Source: Tricholomella constricta
Taxonomy: Eukaryota > Basidiomycota > Agaricomycetes > Agaricales > Lyophyllaceae
DNA: 64,000 bases
Direction: 5' to 3'
Assembly (NCBI GenBank): GCA_013368375.1
Contig: JAACJP010000005.1
Location: 558,001-622,000, forward strand
Within the stretch, counting starts at the first letter, position 1. Every line of letters starts with the position of its first letter. Positions 1 to 10,997 of this stretch are shown here, piece after piece. The notes under the pieces were generated by a model. That model did not search any database, had not been told where the DNA came from, and saw nothing but the letters and a program-made list of their open reading frames with translations. Both the position numbers and the translations under genes were made by a program.

Positions 1-610
1 TCGACAGATAGTTCCTTTGACTTGAACGCAAAGATGGACGATCATCCTCAACAAAGCTTCGAGTCCAGGAGCAACCCGTTGGCACCCTGGCACTATCAAG
101 GCAAGTCGCAATTTTAAATTTTATTGAGACATCATCTAACCCTGCCGTGTTTTGAACCTCACCTGGTATGTCCTTATCTAGTCTTGCTGAACATTTTTAA
201 CTTCAAGCGAGCATTTGCACTCCTGTTTGCTGGGCAGCATGCGCTGGGGCGGCTGGCAGCTGTCATCTATGCATTGTTGCGGTGCTTGGCCTCGGCAGTC
301 TGCAGGCTGCCTTGGAGGCTGTGACTCAGGCATTGGTGTTATCCCCAATGCCTCGGTGATGGTGAACCAGTTGGGCGTGTGCCTTTGATTACGCGCTCCA
401 GACGTCGTTCTCTGGGGGGGGGCGAATTGGGGGACATGGAGGAAGGAAGGAAGGGACTCATGCGTGTGGGCAGTCGAAGGTGTGTTCTTGCAGGACGGAG
501 AGCGGATGAAGACTAACAGTGAACAGAATGCGGCGCAGTTGTACCAGGCAAGTTTTATTTTTTCTTCCCTTGGTGGACTTGACTGATGTGTCTTCGATTC
601 CTCTTCGGCC
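1..610. other. No gene seen
   Basis: Only short overlapping frames on both strands, none with a recognisable protein or convincing splice structure. Nothing else stands out. Confidence 0.5.
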
Positions 611-639
611 TTGAACAGAGACGGATGCGCATATGCTGT

Positions 640-1140
640 CATTGACATCACACGGGGATGCCCTTCCCGTCCCCACAATGCCCTTCCCGCCTCCACGCCG
701 CCTCACCACCCCCATCACCCCATCCTGGTTCCCACGGCGTCCCCACGACATCCCTACGACGTGCTCACCGCCCTCACCGCTCTCCCTGCCCTTACCATTA
801 TGCCCGGGCCCTTACCACATGCCCACCACCCCACACGCCCACACAACGCCCGCACGATGCCCTTCCCGCTTTCAGGACGCCCCCATCACCCTCACCACCC
901 CCTTCCCACTCCGTCCCCGCCCTCAGGACGCGTCCACGACGCCCTTCCCGTCCCCACGACCCTCACCACCCCATTTCCACCCCGTCCCCGCCCTCAGGAC
1001 GTGTCCAGGACGCCCTTCCCGCCCCCACGCCGCCCCGCTGGGGACGCCTCCACAATGCCCCCATCACCCTCACCACGCTTCCCACACCGTCCCCGCCCTC
1101 AAGACGCGTCCCTGACGCCCTTCCCGTCCCCACGATGCCA
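640..1140. repeat. C-rich degenerate minisatellite
   Basis: About 500 bp built from variants of the short words CCCTTCCCGTCCCCACGA, CCCTCACCACC and CCGTCCCCGCCCTCAGGACG. The last word starts at about 911, 982 and 1087, so spacing is irregular. The plus strand is very rich in C and poor in G, which keeps several frames open at once and explains the Pro/His/Ser-rich ORFs there. I read it as non-coding repeat. Confidence 0.7.
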
Positions 1141-1189
1141 TACCTTTCATTTCTCCTTCCTTGGATCCGTAATGAACAAATCTGCCCGC

Positions 1190-1520
1190 CGCCCGTGGTG
1201 GAGTCGAAGCCCCTCTTCACGCAAGCACTGGAGCAGCTGATCGTGGAACTTGCTGCGCGCCAGAACAAAACAAAACCAGAACCTCGCTGACATTCACGTT
1301 GGACGGCAATTCGTGTTCCCTTGGCTGCCATGAGCGGGAAAGCTTCCATTTTTGCGTTGTTCGGAGGCCAGGGAACGAATGAAGTTTACTTCGACAAACT
1401 CCAATCCCTCTGCGATATTTACAAGCCTTTCATCGCACCATTTTTAGAGCGAGCGTGCGGTGGGGCAGGAACGGAAGGAGGTGTACAACTTTGGCTTTGA
1501 CCTTGAAGGTGTGTCCGAGC
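1190..1520 (+). pseudogene. Decayed fatty acid synthase fragment (acyltransferase region)
   Basis: In pieces, this encodes the N-terminal region of the fungal type I fatty acid synthase. From 1330 the frame reads SGKASIFALFGGQGT and then NEVYFDKL...DIYKPFIAPFLER, the characteristic start of the starter acyltransferase (SAT) domain with its LFGGQG motif. Upstream, in another frame, is LEQLIVELAARQNKTKP followed by a TFTLDG/FVFPWLP stretch interrupted by a stop and a frameshift. Downstream, a YNFGFDLEG-like stretch appears in a third frame before similarity fades. The preceding coding sequence is replaced by the C-rich repeat. The expected parent protein is about 2,000 residues or more, so this is a short relic. 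The identification is from memory of the family, not a search. Confidence 0.7.
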
Positions 1521-2532
1521 CCCGTTCACTTCGACTTGAAGCTCATTTCACGCCTAGGTCAATGTATGCATATTTGCCTACGGTCAGACGGTCGCCGGCA
1601 AATCATTTACGATGGAGGGTGAACGGGTGCGTGTGTTTATTCTACATCTGTCGTACCACTCTTATGCCCTTACAGACAAAATCTACTGCCGGCATGATCC
1701 CATGAGCTGCGACGCAGGTCTTCCGCGTCCCAGAGTAGATGAAGTACACTCCACTCAGTACAATGAAAGCATCAACGACCTCCTCGGCGTGCACGTCTTT
1801 GACAACAACATGCACAAGATCAAGCATGACCCCAACACGAACTTGACGCACATGACGGACATCAATATCGTGGCTCTACACTCCGCCTCCCAAATGCGAT
1901 CCCTACCCGGCGTGCCGCCCCTCGTTACATGGATTCAACGTGCTTCAGACTTGCTCGACGATGGAAAAGGGCGATGATATGGAAAACTCGCGGCTAAGGT
2001 AACAAGTGGCCTGGGATCCATCGGCCTCCCCGCCTCTTCCTTGCCCTCTGCCTCGCCGACACCCCAGCCATCCATCATCGGGCTGAAGCAGTATGGAGAG
2101 AGCACAGTTGATGATGTCGACGTCCTGGAGGGCCTTCCAAGATCGCTTTCGCTGGACCACAACCAGCATCTCACCTCTGAAGTTGCTCGTCACCCCAGTC
2201 CACTATCCACGCAATCCAGCCCTGTCTAAACCAGCCCAACCTCCCCTTCTCTCCCCTTTCCGTTTGAATCGGATCAAACCCATCCATAACTCCTCTACTC
2301 ACTCTTTGCTATGTTCATGTGTTTTGCTATTATTACTCTCCTTTCTCTCCTTATGTTCTGCGCTCTCTCCTCTGTGGACTATGTTCTACGTCCCCTATTT
2401 GACACATCATTGACTTAGACGTTTCATGGTTGCGGCTTTCTTATCCCTTGTTTCAAATCAGTTTATCGTATAAAGGCATGTGGTCGGCAGTGTGTATACT
2501 GTGTCATTGCTGTTTACTCCTTTTTCCTCATC
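1521..2532. other. No supported gene; weak open frame
   Basis: The plus strand has an open frame of about 120 codons (1612-1977) directly after the fatty acid synthase relic. It contains a DKIYCRHD-like stretch but nothing I can assign. It may be further decayed synthase sequence or chance. The rest, up to the TATA box of the next gene, shows only short frames. Confidence 0.4.
2469..2476 (+). promoter_or_regulatory. TATA-like box
   Basis: TATAAAGG lies 64 bp upstream of the ATG at 2533, a plausible core promoter position for a fungal gene. Confidence 0.4.
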
Positions 2533-4050
2533 ATGAACGCGAACTTTGACACGGCACACTTCCGCAACCTGGCTGATGATGGTGTCTATGATGAGCTCTC
2601 TTCTGAAATTCTCTCTCTTGGAGATCGCGCCATCGCTTCTGCCGACTACAACAAGACATTCTTTCGTCGCATTGAAGACTGGTCAAAGAATTTCAGCTAC
2701 GTCGACCACACTAGGAATGAATTTGTTGGGGTTCTATTTGGTGAAATTGGGACTGAACAACAAGGAACTAGAATGTCTGCCAGAGGCTCGTTCTACACCG
2801 GACGTCCTGGGGAACAGGTGAGTAATAAAGATGACCTAAGGATGTACAGTGAAAAGCAAATAAGCAGACCAGAACCATCACGGATGATGTCCGCGTCAAG
2901 GACGTCATTCATATTGGCTGTCCTACCAATGCTACAAGACTGGTTGAAACTTTGTTTATCAACCAGGTTGGAACCTTCAACGCTGTCGTACAGGCCGACG
3001 AAAAGGAATTTGGATATGTGAGTATTTGTGATAACAAAAGTCCTGTGTCGCTCATTTAAGTTCAGAGGTTCAACCCAAAGGAATGTATTGTCGAACAGAG
3101 GGGTAACATGACCGAAGCGGCGCCGAACGTCATAGTCGTCACTCTTGCACCCAAATATGTTGTACGTCGACCATCTGCTCCATCTGTCTGCTCTGAAACT
3201 CGCTCTAGGCCCCTAAACCTACACTGAGTGCAGTGTCCAAGCGGCGTGTGGGCAAACGCGCATTGAACTCTGACTTGCCAAGAGTGCCCGAAGCTGAAAC
3301 TATGCAGGAACCAGAGGCTGACACCAGCGTTTCGTCATTTGAAGTACGTATAATGATATACTGAATGTGTTCACCTAGACACAGCTACCTTGAACAGTAC
3401 TTATCCATGTTCTCGTCTTCCTGACTATGGGGGTCCCATCTTTCAACACGAGCGGTCCCGTCTTGCTCAACTCGACTTACGGGACATCAATGGCGAGCTT
3501 GTCAAACCATGGGACGTGTGCGATGTTTTTCGTGCAGGAACTCTTGTTATCATGAGAGTCACCTTTCATTGTTTCGTCATACAAGATTCGCGCGGTGACG
3601 GTCGTCATGTACGTATATCGCATGCTCCACATAATGGTACCTGACTCCCTTTTTCAGATCTACCAAGTCAATGTTCACACCATGCGTGCACTCACCTTGA
3701 GCCCTATGCCCATTGAACATCGCACCAGTGGAGATGGGTTTCCTATCGACTCTGTCAAAAGTGCGCCAACTAGAACCACCGACAAAGCGTTCGACAACTT
3801 TGGGACGAAACGACTAAAAGCCAACCCGATTCAAAAGTCGAAGTCCAACACCGATAATTCGTCCAACTCTGACAGCGCCATGAAAGTTACCCCCCCCGCC
3901 AATCACTCTGAAGACTTCATCGAGCTTAACAGTCATCACGACAACAATGAAGACATGAACGATGACACTGTGGCATCTTCAGACCGCAAAGGAAAGGCAA
4001 AGGCTGTTGATCAACGTTCATCCAAACCGACCCGCCAAAGTAAGAAATAG
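2533..4050 (+). CDS. Unrecognised six-exon gene
   Basis: I do not recognise the product. Consistent frames and GT-AG sites give exons 2533-2817, 2868-3017, 3066-3161, 3209-3347, 3379-3608 and 3658-4050, about 430 residues. Exon 4 needs the GTATAA donor at 3348 rather than the nearer GTACGT to keep frame with exon 5. The N-terminal part is globular (GDRAIASADYN, EFVGVLFGEIGTEQ). The middle carries basic KRRVGKRA. After it comes a conserved-looking block (ERSRLAQLDLRDINGELV, KPWDVCDVFRAGTL). The C-terminus is Ser/Asp/Lys-rich and disordered, ending in a basic tail that could be a nuclear signal. Proteins of this general look often accompany transposons in Agaricomycetes, which is inference only. 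The surroundings are relic-rich. Confidence 0.65.
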
Positions 4051-4515
4051 TAACACCTCCTTCTCCTATACTTTTTTCCTTGAACATTGCCATTCTCCTT
4101 TTCTATCTGGACACTTCACTTCAAATGCACAGACTCTTTTTTTTGCTACTCATTTTAAAGTGATCAATGTTTCCTCGGGGATGGACATCTCATTCCGAAC
4201 AGTCTTACCTAGCTTTCTTTATCTCTTTGGACTCTTCATTTCGAATGCTCGGACACGTATACTTGTTTTCTACGTCACCTTACGATTTTCTAAGCCACTG
4301 TTCATTCAGGTTCTGTATCATTTAAACTTGAAAAATGTTTGTATTACATGGTTAGGATGTCGTGAAAATTGCATATAGCAGACCATACTGCGCTAGTAAC
4401 TTTGTTACAATAGGGGAGGAGAAAAGAGGGGCTCACCTGGAACGCAGAGCAGAATAGGAGGTATTAAGACGTCTATATACCAAGAGATGTACAGCATTCT
4501 GAGAACATCTCCATT

Positions 4516-4863
4516 ATGCACTTCACTCCGGATTGCGCTGCTTGCGAAGAGCCTGCTGACAAGAACGGAAATCCGCCATGGTTCAATGTCGATCGGTTGC
4601 ATCTCATCAATGACATTGACAAGCACGAAGACGGTCCGCCCAATGAAACGTTCTTCTGCTATGACGCCGCTCTTCGAAAACGGTGCATAATATGCTACAC
4701 TTGCGCTGAGAGAGCACAAGATTATTCGATCCTCCCCCACGATTACGATGCCGAGGTTGGCGTTATGCCTGCAATCATGCAAGAATTGAGCTGCGTCGAG
4801 ATTGCTCTCATCACGCTGACGTTCCACGTCGGTCGTGGGGGTGCGACGGAGGTGGTGGGGTAG
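4516..4863 (+). pseudogene. Possible Helitron-associated remnant
   Basis: An open frame of 115 codons contains several Cys pairs (CAAC, CIICYTC) and the stretch VMPAIMQELSCVEIALI. The spacing of a Cys-rich part followed by a 'P..(M/L)..L...E..LI' block recalls the Cys-rich domain found upstream of the Helitron replication protein domain in fungal elements (DUF6570-like). There is no helicase or Rep domain nearby, so at best this is a fragment. It runs directly into the 162-bp tandem repeat. An unrelated small hypothetical gene is equally possible. Confidence 0.3.
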
Positions 4864-5217
4864 TCGTTAGGTGAGGATGGGCCGGCTGGGGCGATGACGA
4901 TGACGCTGACAACGAAAGTGAAGCGCGATTGCGCGAATCGCCTCAGAAATAGGTGTTGGGGGTCCTGAGCGATGTGTTGGTGGGGTGGAAGGGCGGGCGA
5001 GGGCGTGGTGGAGGTGGTGGGGTGGTCATTAAATGGGGGTGGGCTAGCTGGGACGGTGACGACGACCCCGACGACGAACACGATTTGTGTTTGCGCGAAT
5101 CGCCCCAGGCATGCGTGCTGGGGGTCCTAAAGGAGGGGTTGGTGGGGTGGAAGGGCAGGCGAGGGCGTGGTGGAGGTGGTGGGGTGGTCATTAGATGGGG
5201 ATGGGCTAGCTGCGACT
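4826..5217. repeat. 162-bp tandem repeat, about 2.4 copies
   Basis: The word GGTGGTGGGG recurs at 4851, 5013 and 5175, an exact 162-bp period. Flanking sequence repeats with it, for example GCGCGAATCGCC and TTGGTGGGGTGGAAGGGC. The period is 54 codons, so long frames stay open across the units on both strands. Whether it was ever coding is unclear. Confidence 0.8.
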
Positions 5218-6558
5218 GTGGATGCATGTGCACACACGTCCAAGAAATGAAATAAATGAAAACTGTATGCTTTCGGGGCAGCATACGCGTGTAATTGGGA
5301 CCTAAACCGCAACTTATACGGAGAAGCCTTCACCTTGGTGCCACCCCATAGCCATGAAGAAAGAGAGAGCGCAGGGCGCTGCCAGGTCACAGTGTCGGAA
5401 GCCATTGCCAAACATATACAAGCAAAGTAGATCAGATTCCGGCGACGCTCATCTACGTGTTCGTATTTATATTCGAGGATTGTGAATCCACTCCGGTGTG
5501 TGAAGTGGTGCGCCGAATTGATCCCTTCTGACGTTCGGTCGCGGTGAACGGAGACCCTCGACGTCGTATGGTGTTTTTGGAGTACTGGAGGGGTGATAAT
5601 CAGCCTGTCGTTGTCCATTTCTTTGGTGCCATTTGCAGAGGCCACATAATATTAGCAATCACGCTATCCCTTCAACACAATAATTCATATTGGGATAGAA
5701 ATCTGTGCAATTCATGTAATGAATGTAATACAGTAGTGACGTGTAGCGGGCCCTGCGGCGGAGCGCGCTGATACTGTTATTCACAAGAGCGGCAACGTGG
5801 GTGATCTTGCGTGCGCCGCGCGGCGAAATGGGTCACGTCGGTAGCATGTGACTCGCTCCGTCCAATTTGGTTTCAACTTCCAAAGATCCAACTGCACACA
5901 GTCCATGGTCTCGCAGCTCGCGAGGCTCGCTGACTGTGATCCTAAGTTCTTCCCTGGTTACAGAGTACCATGTAGGATTACTATATGTATGTCCGAGTTG
6001 CTCAACCCTAAGTTCGTGCTGATAATTTACAGATATCTGTGACGACCAGTCTCCGTGTTTTCCGCGATCACTGGTATTACTATTTACACATTCCCCACAT
6101 GGTGTATGCAGCCTCGATGCTAGGAGCAGTCATAAGGCAGCTTTGTACCTGGAGCTGGAACAGTCTTTCCTTTGCCACGACGACATCAGGCCTGGATTGT
6201 GTTGCGCGCTGAAAATTTAGAAACATACGGAAAGCTCACCAGCTCTTTCATACCTCGGCTAAACATTTTACAACGTTGATCCTCCTTGATAGTCCTTTCG
6301 CTCGGTGTTGCCTGGCAAAATTGAGGGCGCAACAAATCCTCCGCTGCTTCGGCATGGTCTCATTGCCTCATTCGGATTTCGAGGTAACTATGGCGTGGCA
6401 TCGAAGTCAAAACGGACGACCGAAGTGCGTCGAGCACGAGGTGATTGAAACAAGCGAAGGTCACGAGTTGCGAGATAACATATGGCTTCGATGCAACCTC
6501 GAGTTGCCTCGAAGTTTGTTTCCTACTGACGTCATCCTCCTTTGATCTGCTGCGGAGG
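5218..6558. other. Intergenic, no gene seen
   Basis: Short frames only on both strands. It ends at the TATA box of the thaumatin-like gene. The last few hundred bases before that TATA box presumably include its promoter. Confidence 0.5.
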
Positions 6559-6566
6559 TATAAAAG
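6559..6566 (+). promoter_or_regulatory. TATA box of the thaumatin-like gene
   Basis: TATAAAAG lies 66-73 bp upstream of the ATG at 6632, a textbook position. It argues for this start or the in-frame ATG at 6590. Confidence 0.65.
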
Positions 6567-6631
6567 AGCTCGATTTCAGAAGGATTATCATGGTGTTGTC
6601 TTTACTTGCCCTGTCGATCGACACAATAACG

Positions 6632-8025
6632 ATGTTCAAGCTATCTGTCGCCGCCGCTTTAACTCTTCTGTCTGGGGCCAGTGCTCGTACTTTGACAGTG
6701 AGAGGATCACGAAATGTCCATTGGCCGCCCAGTATACTGACGTACCTTTCTCGCCTAGGTTTACAATGCGTGCCCATTCACTATCTGGTAAGTGGATGAT
6801 TTACAAACGACATCTGCGTGTCACTTGTTAATGAATGCTATCCAGGCCAGCTGTGAGCCTCCGCAGATCCTGCTGATATCTACCTAGGTTGCGCAGCGTG
6901 CTAAATAATTTGTTTAGATGTTTACCGACCTGAATGTAGCTCCCAACGTTCCAAGCTTTGCTACAGGGTAAGCCAATGACAAATTTACAGTTGATGAATA
7001 TTTCTGACAATGATATACAGCTGGGAAGCTCCCGCTTGGACCAAGGTCCAGTTTAATGTTCCTGACAACTGGAAAGCCGGTCGTGTCTGGGTAAGCGCGA
7101 CTCAAAGCCCTTCGCAAGGCGTCGAAAGCTTAGATGTTATACCTCAGGGACGACGCAACTGCGACTTCAGCAACAACCCTGGACCAAACTCTTGCCTTAC
7201 CGGTGGATGCAATGGGGGCCTGGAATGTGACCCTCGTACTGGTGGTGTAAGTTCATCTTCGTTTCACAAACCCCCAATCTACTAATGGCGTGACTTATAG
7301 GGCGTACCTCCCGCCACTCTCGCTGAATTCACCTTCCAAGGCGACGGCTTCCAAGACTTCTACGATGGTGCGTAAAATGACCTTTTTACCAGCCATCAAA
7401 TCTAATCTGATGATACGCTAACACTTCAAGTTTCGCTCGTGGACGGTTACAACTTGCCTATGAGGTGAGAATAGTTTATTAAAGAACGATGTAAGATTCT
7501 AAGCTCCCTCAGGATTACGAACAACAAAGGATGCCCGGTCCCTGACTGTCCCGTCGACCTGGGACCCAACTGTTAGTGTCTTCCTGAAGGCACACTCAAG
7601 AACAAGGCTAATCGTTTTGTTTTCAAACAGGCCCCTCGCCTTTGAAAGGGCCGTTCGACTCCAATGGCTTCCCTGTTGGTTGCAAGTCCGCATGCTTCGC
7701 CAATCTCGACGGAAACCAAGGTATCTGGTTCTTTTCTGGTTCAAAACTAACGCGCTGAATCCTAAAATCTCCACAGCCGACTCTGCCAATTGCTGCTCAG
7801 GAAGCCACGACACTCCCCAGACCTGCCCCGCATCCGGGGTTCAGTTCTACGACTACTTCAGTCCGTATCATCTTTCACGACGTCTTTTTGATAAATCTCA
7901 CCTTCACGCCAGAGGGCAACTGCCCCAACGCCTATGCGTATGCATATGACGAGGCTAGCCAATCCGCCCTCTTCACTTGCGACTCCAACCTCAAGGCCGA
8001 TTACACCATCACTTTCTGTCCGTGA
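6632..8025 (+). CDS. Small secreted thaumatin-like protein
   Basis: Twelve exons in consistent phase: 6632-6697, 6759-6787, 6846-6852, 6918-6967, 7021-7090, 7148-7246, 7301-7367, 7431-7464, 7513-7571, 7631-7720, 7777-7860 and 7913-8025. They give 255 residues. Residues 1-18 are a signal peptide (hydrophobic core, cut after ASA). The mature part has the thaumatin (GH64-TLP) fold signature: YNACPFTIWPAMFTD near the start, WKAGRVWGRRNCDF, a GPNSCLTGGCNGGLEC block, DFYDVSLVDGYNLPM, CCSG and a terminal TFCP. It has 16 cysteines, as in other fungal and plant members, implying eight disulfides. It is likely exported to the wall or medium. Family members bind or slowly cleave beta-1,3-glucan and act in wall remodelling or defence. 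Exon 3 is only 7 nt. An in-frame ATG at 6590 is an alternative start. Confidence 0.9.
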
Positions 8026-10997
8026 ACTCATACAACAGCGATGAAGTCCTTCCGATGTACTTGCTGATCAGATCGCCAATTTACGTTCAATTCGAATATT
8101 ATACCCTTTCTCAGTAGGCATTTAGATTTGGGACTTTCAAGATTTGTTAAATTTCTGACTTGTGTGAAGCACTCATTCAAATACTGGTTACGTCGACTAT
8201 CAGATATCTTATCGTCAGCAAAACTTGAAGATCGCCAATGGATTGATCAACACGCTCATGAGGGTCTCGCAATCATGGATATTATGGATCACAGTAAGGT
8301 CGCACGCCATGACAGCTACTTACGTTGTTCTCGTTCAAAGGATTCCATGTATCCTCCACCTGGAATGGCGGAACGAGCTCGAGCACAGGGCTTGTCCACA
8401 AAAGCAGATCTTGTATATTCATCGATATTCGTCGGATGCGCCTACAAATTACTCTCGGGTCTGTGGGCGCTCTATCGATTGCGTATTTTATAGAAAGAGG
8501 AGCGGGCTATAGAGGACGGCGCCTTCGAAGCAAGCATTCGTTCGCGCCATGCCCCTCGAAAGGCGCAGCCTCGCATCTTTTGCTCCTACAATTCGGACGT
8601 TCGAGAAAACAAAACCTGCAATCGTGTGATCTGGGAGACGGACCGCCCGTGCGATCCGGACTTCAGCTGCGCCTACCGTCTTGGGATACAGTCATCCAGT
8701 CGCCCGAGTTCTCGAAGAGACGCGACTGGTTTTGATCGCACATGAGGACACACTTCAAGTGGACGTCATCTCAGACTTGATAGATAGAAATGAGTATTTA
8801 CGTCCATCCATCCATATGCATCCAACCTCCGGATTTTGTATATACTTCCATACGTTCGTGTTGCGTCCGTGCACTTCACTTCATTCTAATAATTACATTG
8901 CCCTCGCTTGATAGTAGTATGCCGCGCCCATGTGGCGACTGCCACAAGCTGACGGACATTACATGTTCTGCAGTTCAAGTGGCCGGCAGTTCAATCTTGG
9001 CCTTTCTACTTACGAGTGTTGTAAGTAGGACGTTGTAGACGACGTCAGCCGTGACTGCTACTAGTAGATGACTTCCAGCAATTTCAAGATCCGACAGCTC
9101 GAACTCGGCTCCTTTAACTGCGACCGTCACCATCCATGGCCAGCATTGTGAAATATTGAACAATGCAGCTGCGCATCTTGATCAAGGCTTGAGCTCGAGC
9201 ACTTGACTGGAAATGTCTCCCGCACCCTTCGGCCCCATGACCTCTTTTCATATCTACCTGCAAGTGGGAGCCACGCAATGCCTTCCTGCGGACCCCTGAC
9301 GGACAGTACTAGTTCACCGATCCCAATTCATTTAACGGACAATCAAAACGCAAATCCATTGGGCGATCCGGTCCGGAGAATATAGAGTTCCCCTCCAATG
9401 ACCACGCTACTTTCGAACACTTCACGATCACCACGCACCGGTTTTGGAAACGGCGATCATAACAGAAGGTCCTGCTTGGGTCCTGTATCTCGACTGGCAG
9501 CTGCCCTGGTTTCTCAGTGTGAAGGTCGTTCTAGGCCGCAAGCCATGGCAGAGGACTGTCTGAAACATCACACGAGAGTTGCGGTTTCCTTCTGTCAGTG
9601 TCTGGCTTGTAACGCCGCCGATTGAATTCCGCTGCTCAGGTACGTCTCATCTCGCGTGGTTAACATAACGGAGTACTGAGATTTTGTTCATGGCCCACTA
9701 ACAACGTTTGGGGGTGAAAGACCACGTGTCTACCATGAGCGATGTCCATTGTCCAGTCACCTCTTCAACTTATACCTCATTGCCAACTCAGAAACTGTGT
9801 GTGTTAGGTTCTCGACGGACCTAGTGCTTGCTCGCGGCTCAGGGCATCGTTCATCTTCATGAAGTCGACTGTGATTTCGTTGTCACAGGCTTCTAAATCT
9901 CCACCGCTGAGACCGAGCACGTAAATCAGGTACTTCATTAAAGACTGGCAAAGATCTTTCCAGATTCAGCTTTCTCTCATCACTGGGATGCACATAAATT
10001 GTGCTTCTTGTCATATCGAACGATCGCATATAGCTTCCACCAGATCTCAGAAGAACTTCGAGGAATCCGAAAGGAGAGGAAGGGTATTCCACGTTGGCCG
10101 GAGTTTCAAGTGCGTGTTACTCAGGTTCCGTCTAGCCGTGATGACCAAGTTACTTCTCTCATTCAGAAAAGAAGTGAAATCTCTAGTCTGGAAGACTAAT
10201 GGCTTTCAGAATTCGGGAATCGTTCCGTTGCGAACCGTCAGTGACGTCGATGGCGTCGCAGGGTCCCGCAGTTTTAACACGCGCGCGTCTTTCGACTCGA
10301 CGACCACTTTCCCTGGGCCTACCTCGTATAGAAAGTTTCCAACACACTCAGAACTTCGAATTACCACATCGCCAAATTTAGTCAATATTTTCCTGTGACA
10401 AGCACGGCGCTACACATGTGATTTGCACAGGACACATCTCGACATGGCTAGCTCGATATCGTTCCCTGCAGTTTCCGACGGCTTCAACATACATCATTTT
10501 CTCTCTACTTGACGAAACAAGCTAACATGCTCTCAACCGCACTTTTTCGTTACAGTTTTCCATTCGCGGACTTTCCGTCGGCCTCCGAGCACATGTCACA
10601 TAGTCTAAATGACATGAGACTGGAGACCTCGCTGGCAAATACCGATGACGGCATCTCCTGCTTCGGTTGCGTGGTATGAGGGAACCCTTGGCAATGCTGG
10701 CTGGCTGTAGTATATGACTTTCATCTCATTCGATATAAGCGTATGTTGAGACGTACTCTGTATATCGATTGAGAGTTGCCGTATAATACGACTGGACCTG
10801 AGTCCGCCGCGGAATCATGCCGCGGAATCTAATGATATATCGGGGCATGATCTATTACTTTCCTTATGATGGCGCCTTCTTCCGGGAACACAGCTCCCCT
10901 TCTCCCCTGCGATTTAATATCGTAGCCTTCACCATAAAGCCTGTGGTGCGGATCCTTTTTCAGCATCATCCTCTCCGCCTCCTAGACGAATCTACCA
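8026..10997. other. Long intergenic stretch with decayed sequence
   Basis: No intact gene. Between about 8150 and 8760, frames on the plus strand such as GYVDYQISYRQQN and a run with SKDSMY read like fragments of a secreted enzyme broken by frameshifts and stops. A family 16 glycoside hydrolase relic crossed my mind but is too weak to call. From 8800 to 10990 I see only short frames. Confidence 0.35.

Noticed and set aside
611..1290. Three overlapping plus-strand ORFs of 160-210 codons
   Set aside because: All frames are open because of the C-rich repeat. The translations are low-complexity Pro/His/Ser with no family.
8128..8760. Family 16 glycoside hydrolase relic
   Set aside because: Only loose resemblance in mixed frames. 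The catalytic ExDxxE motif is not found.
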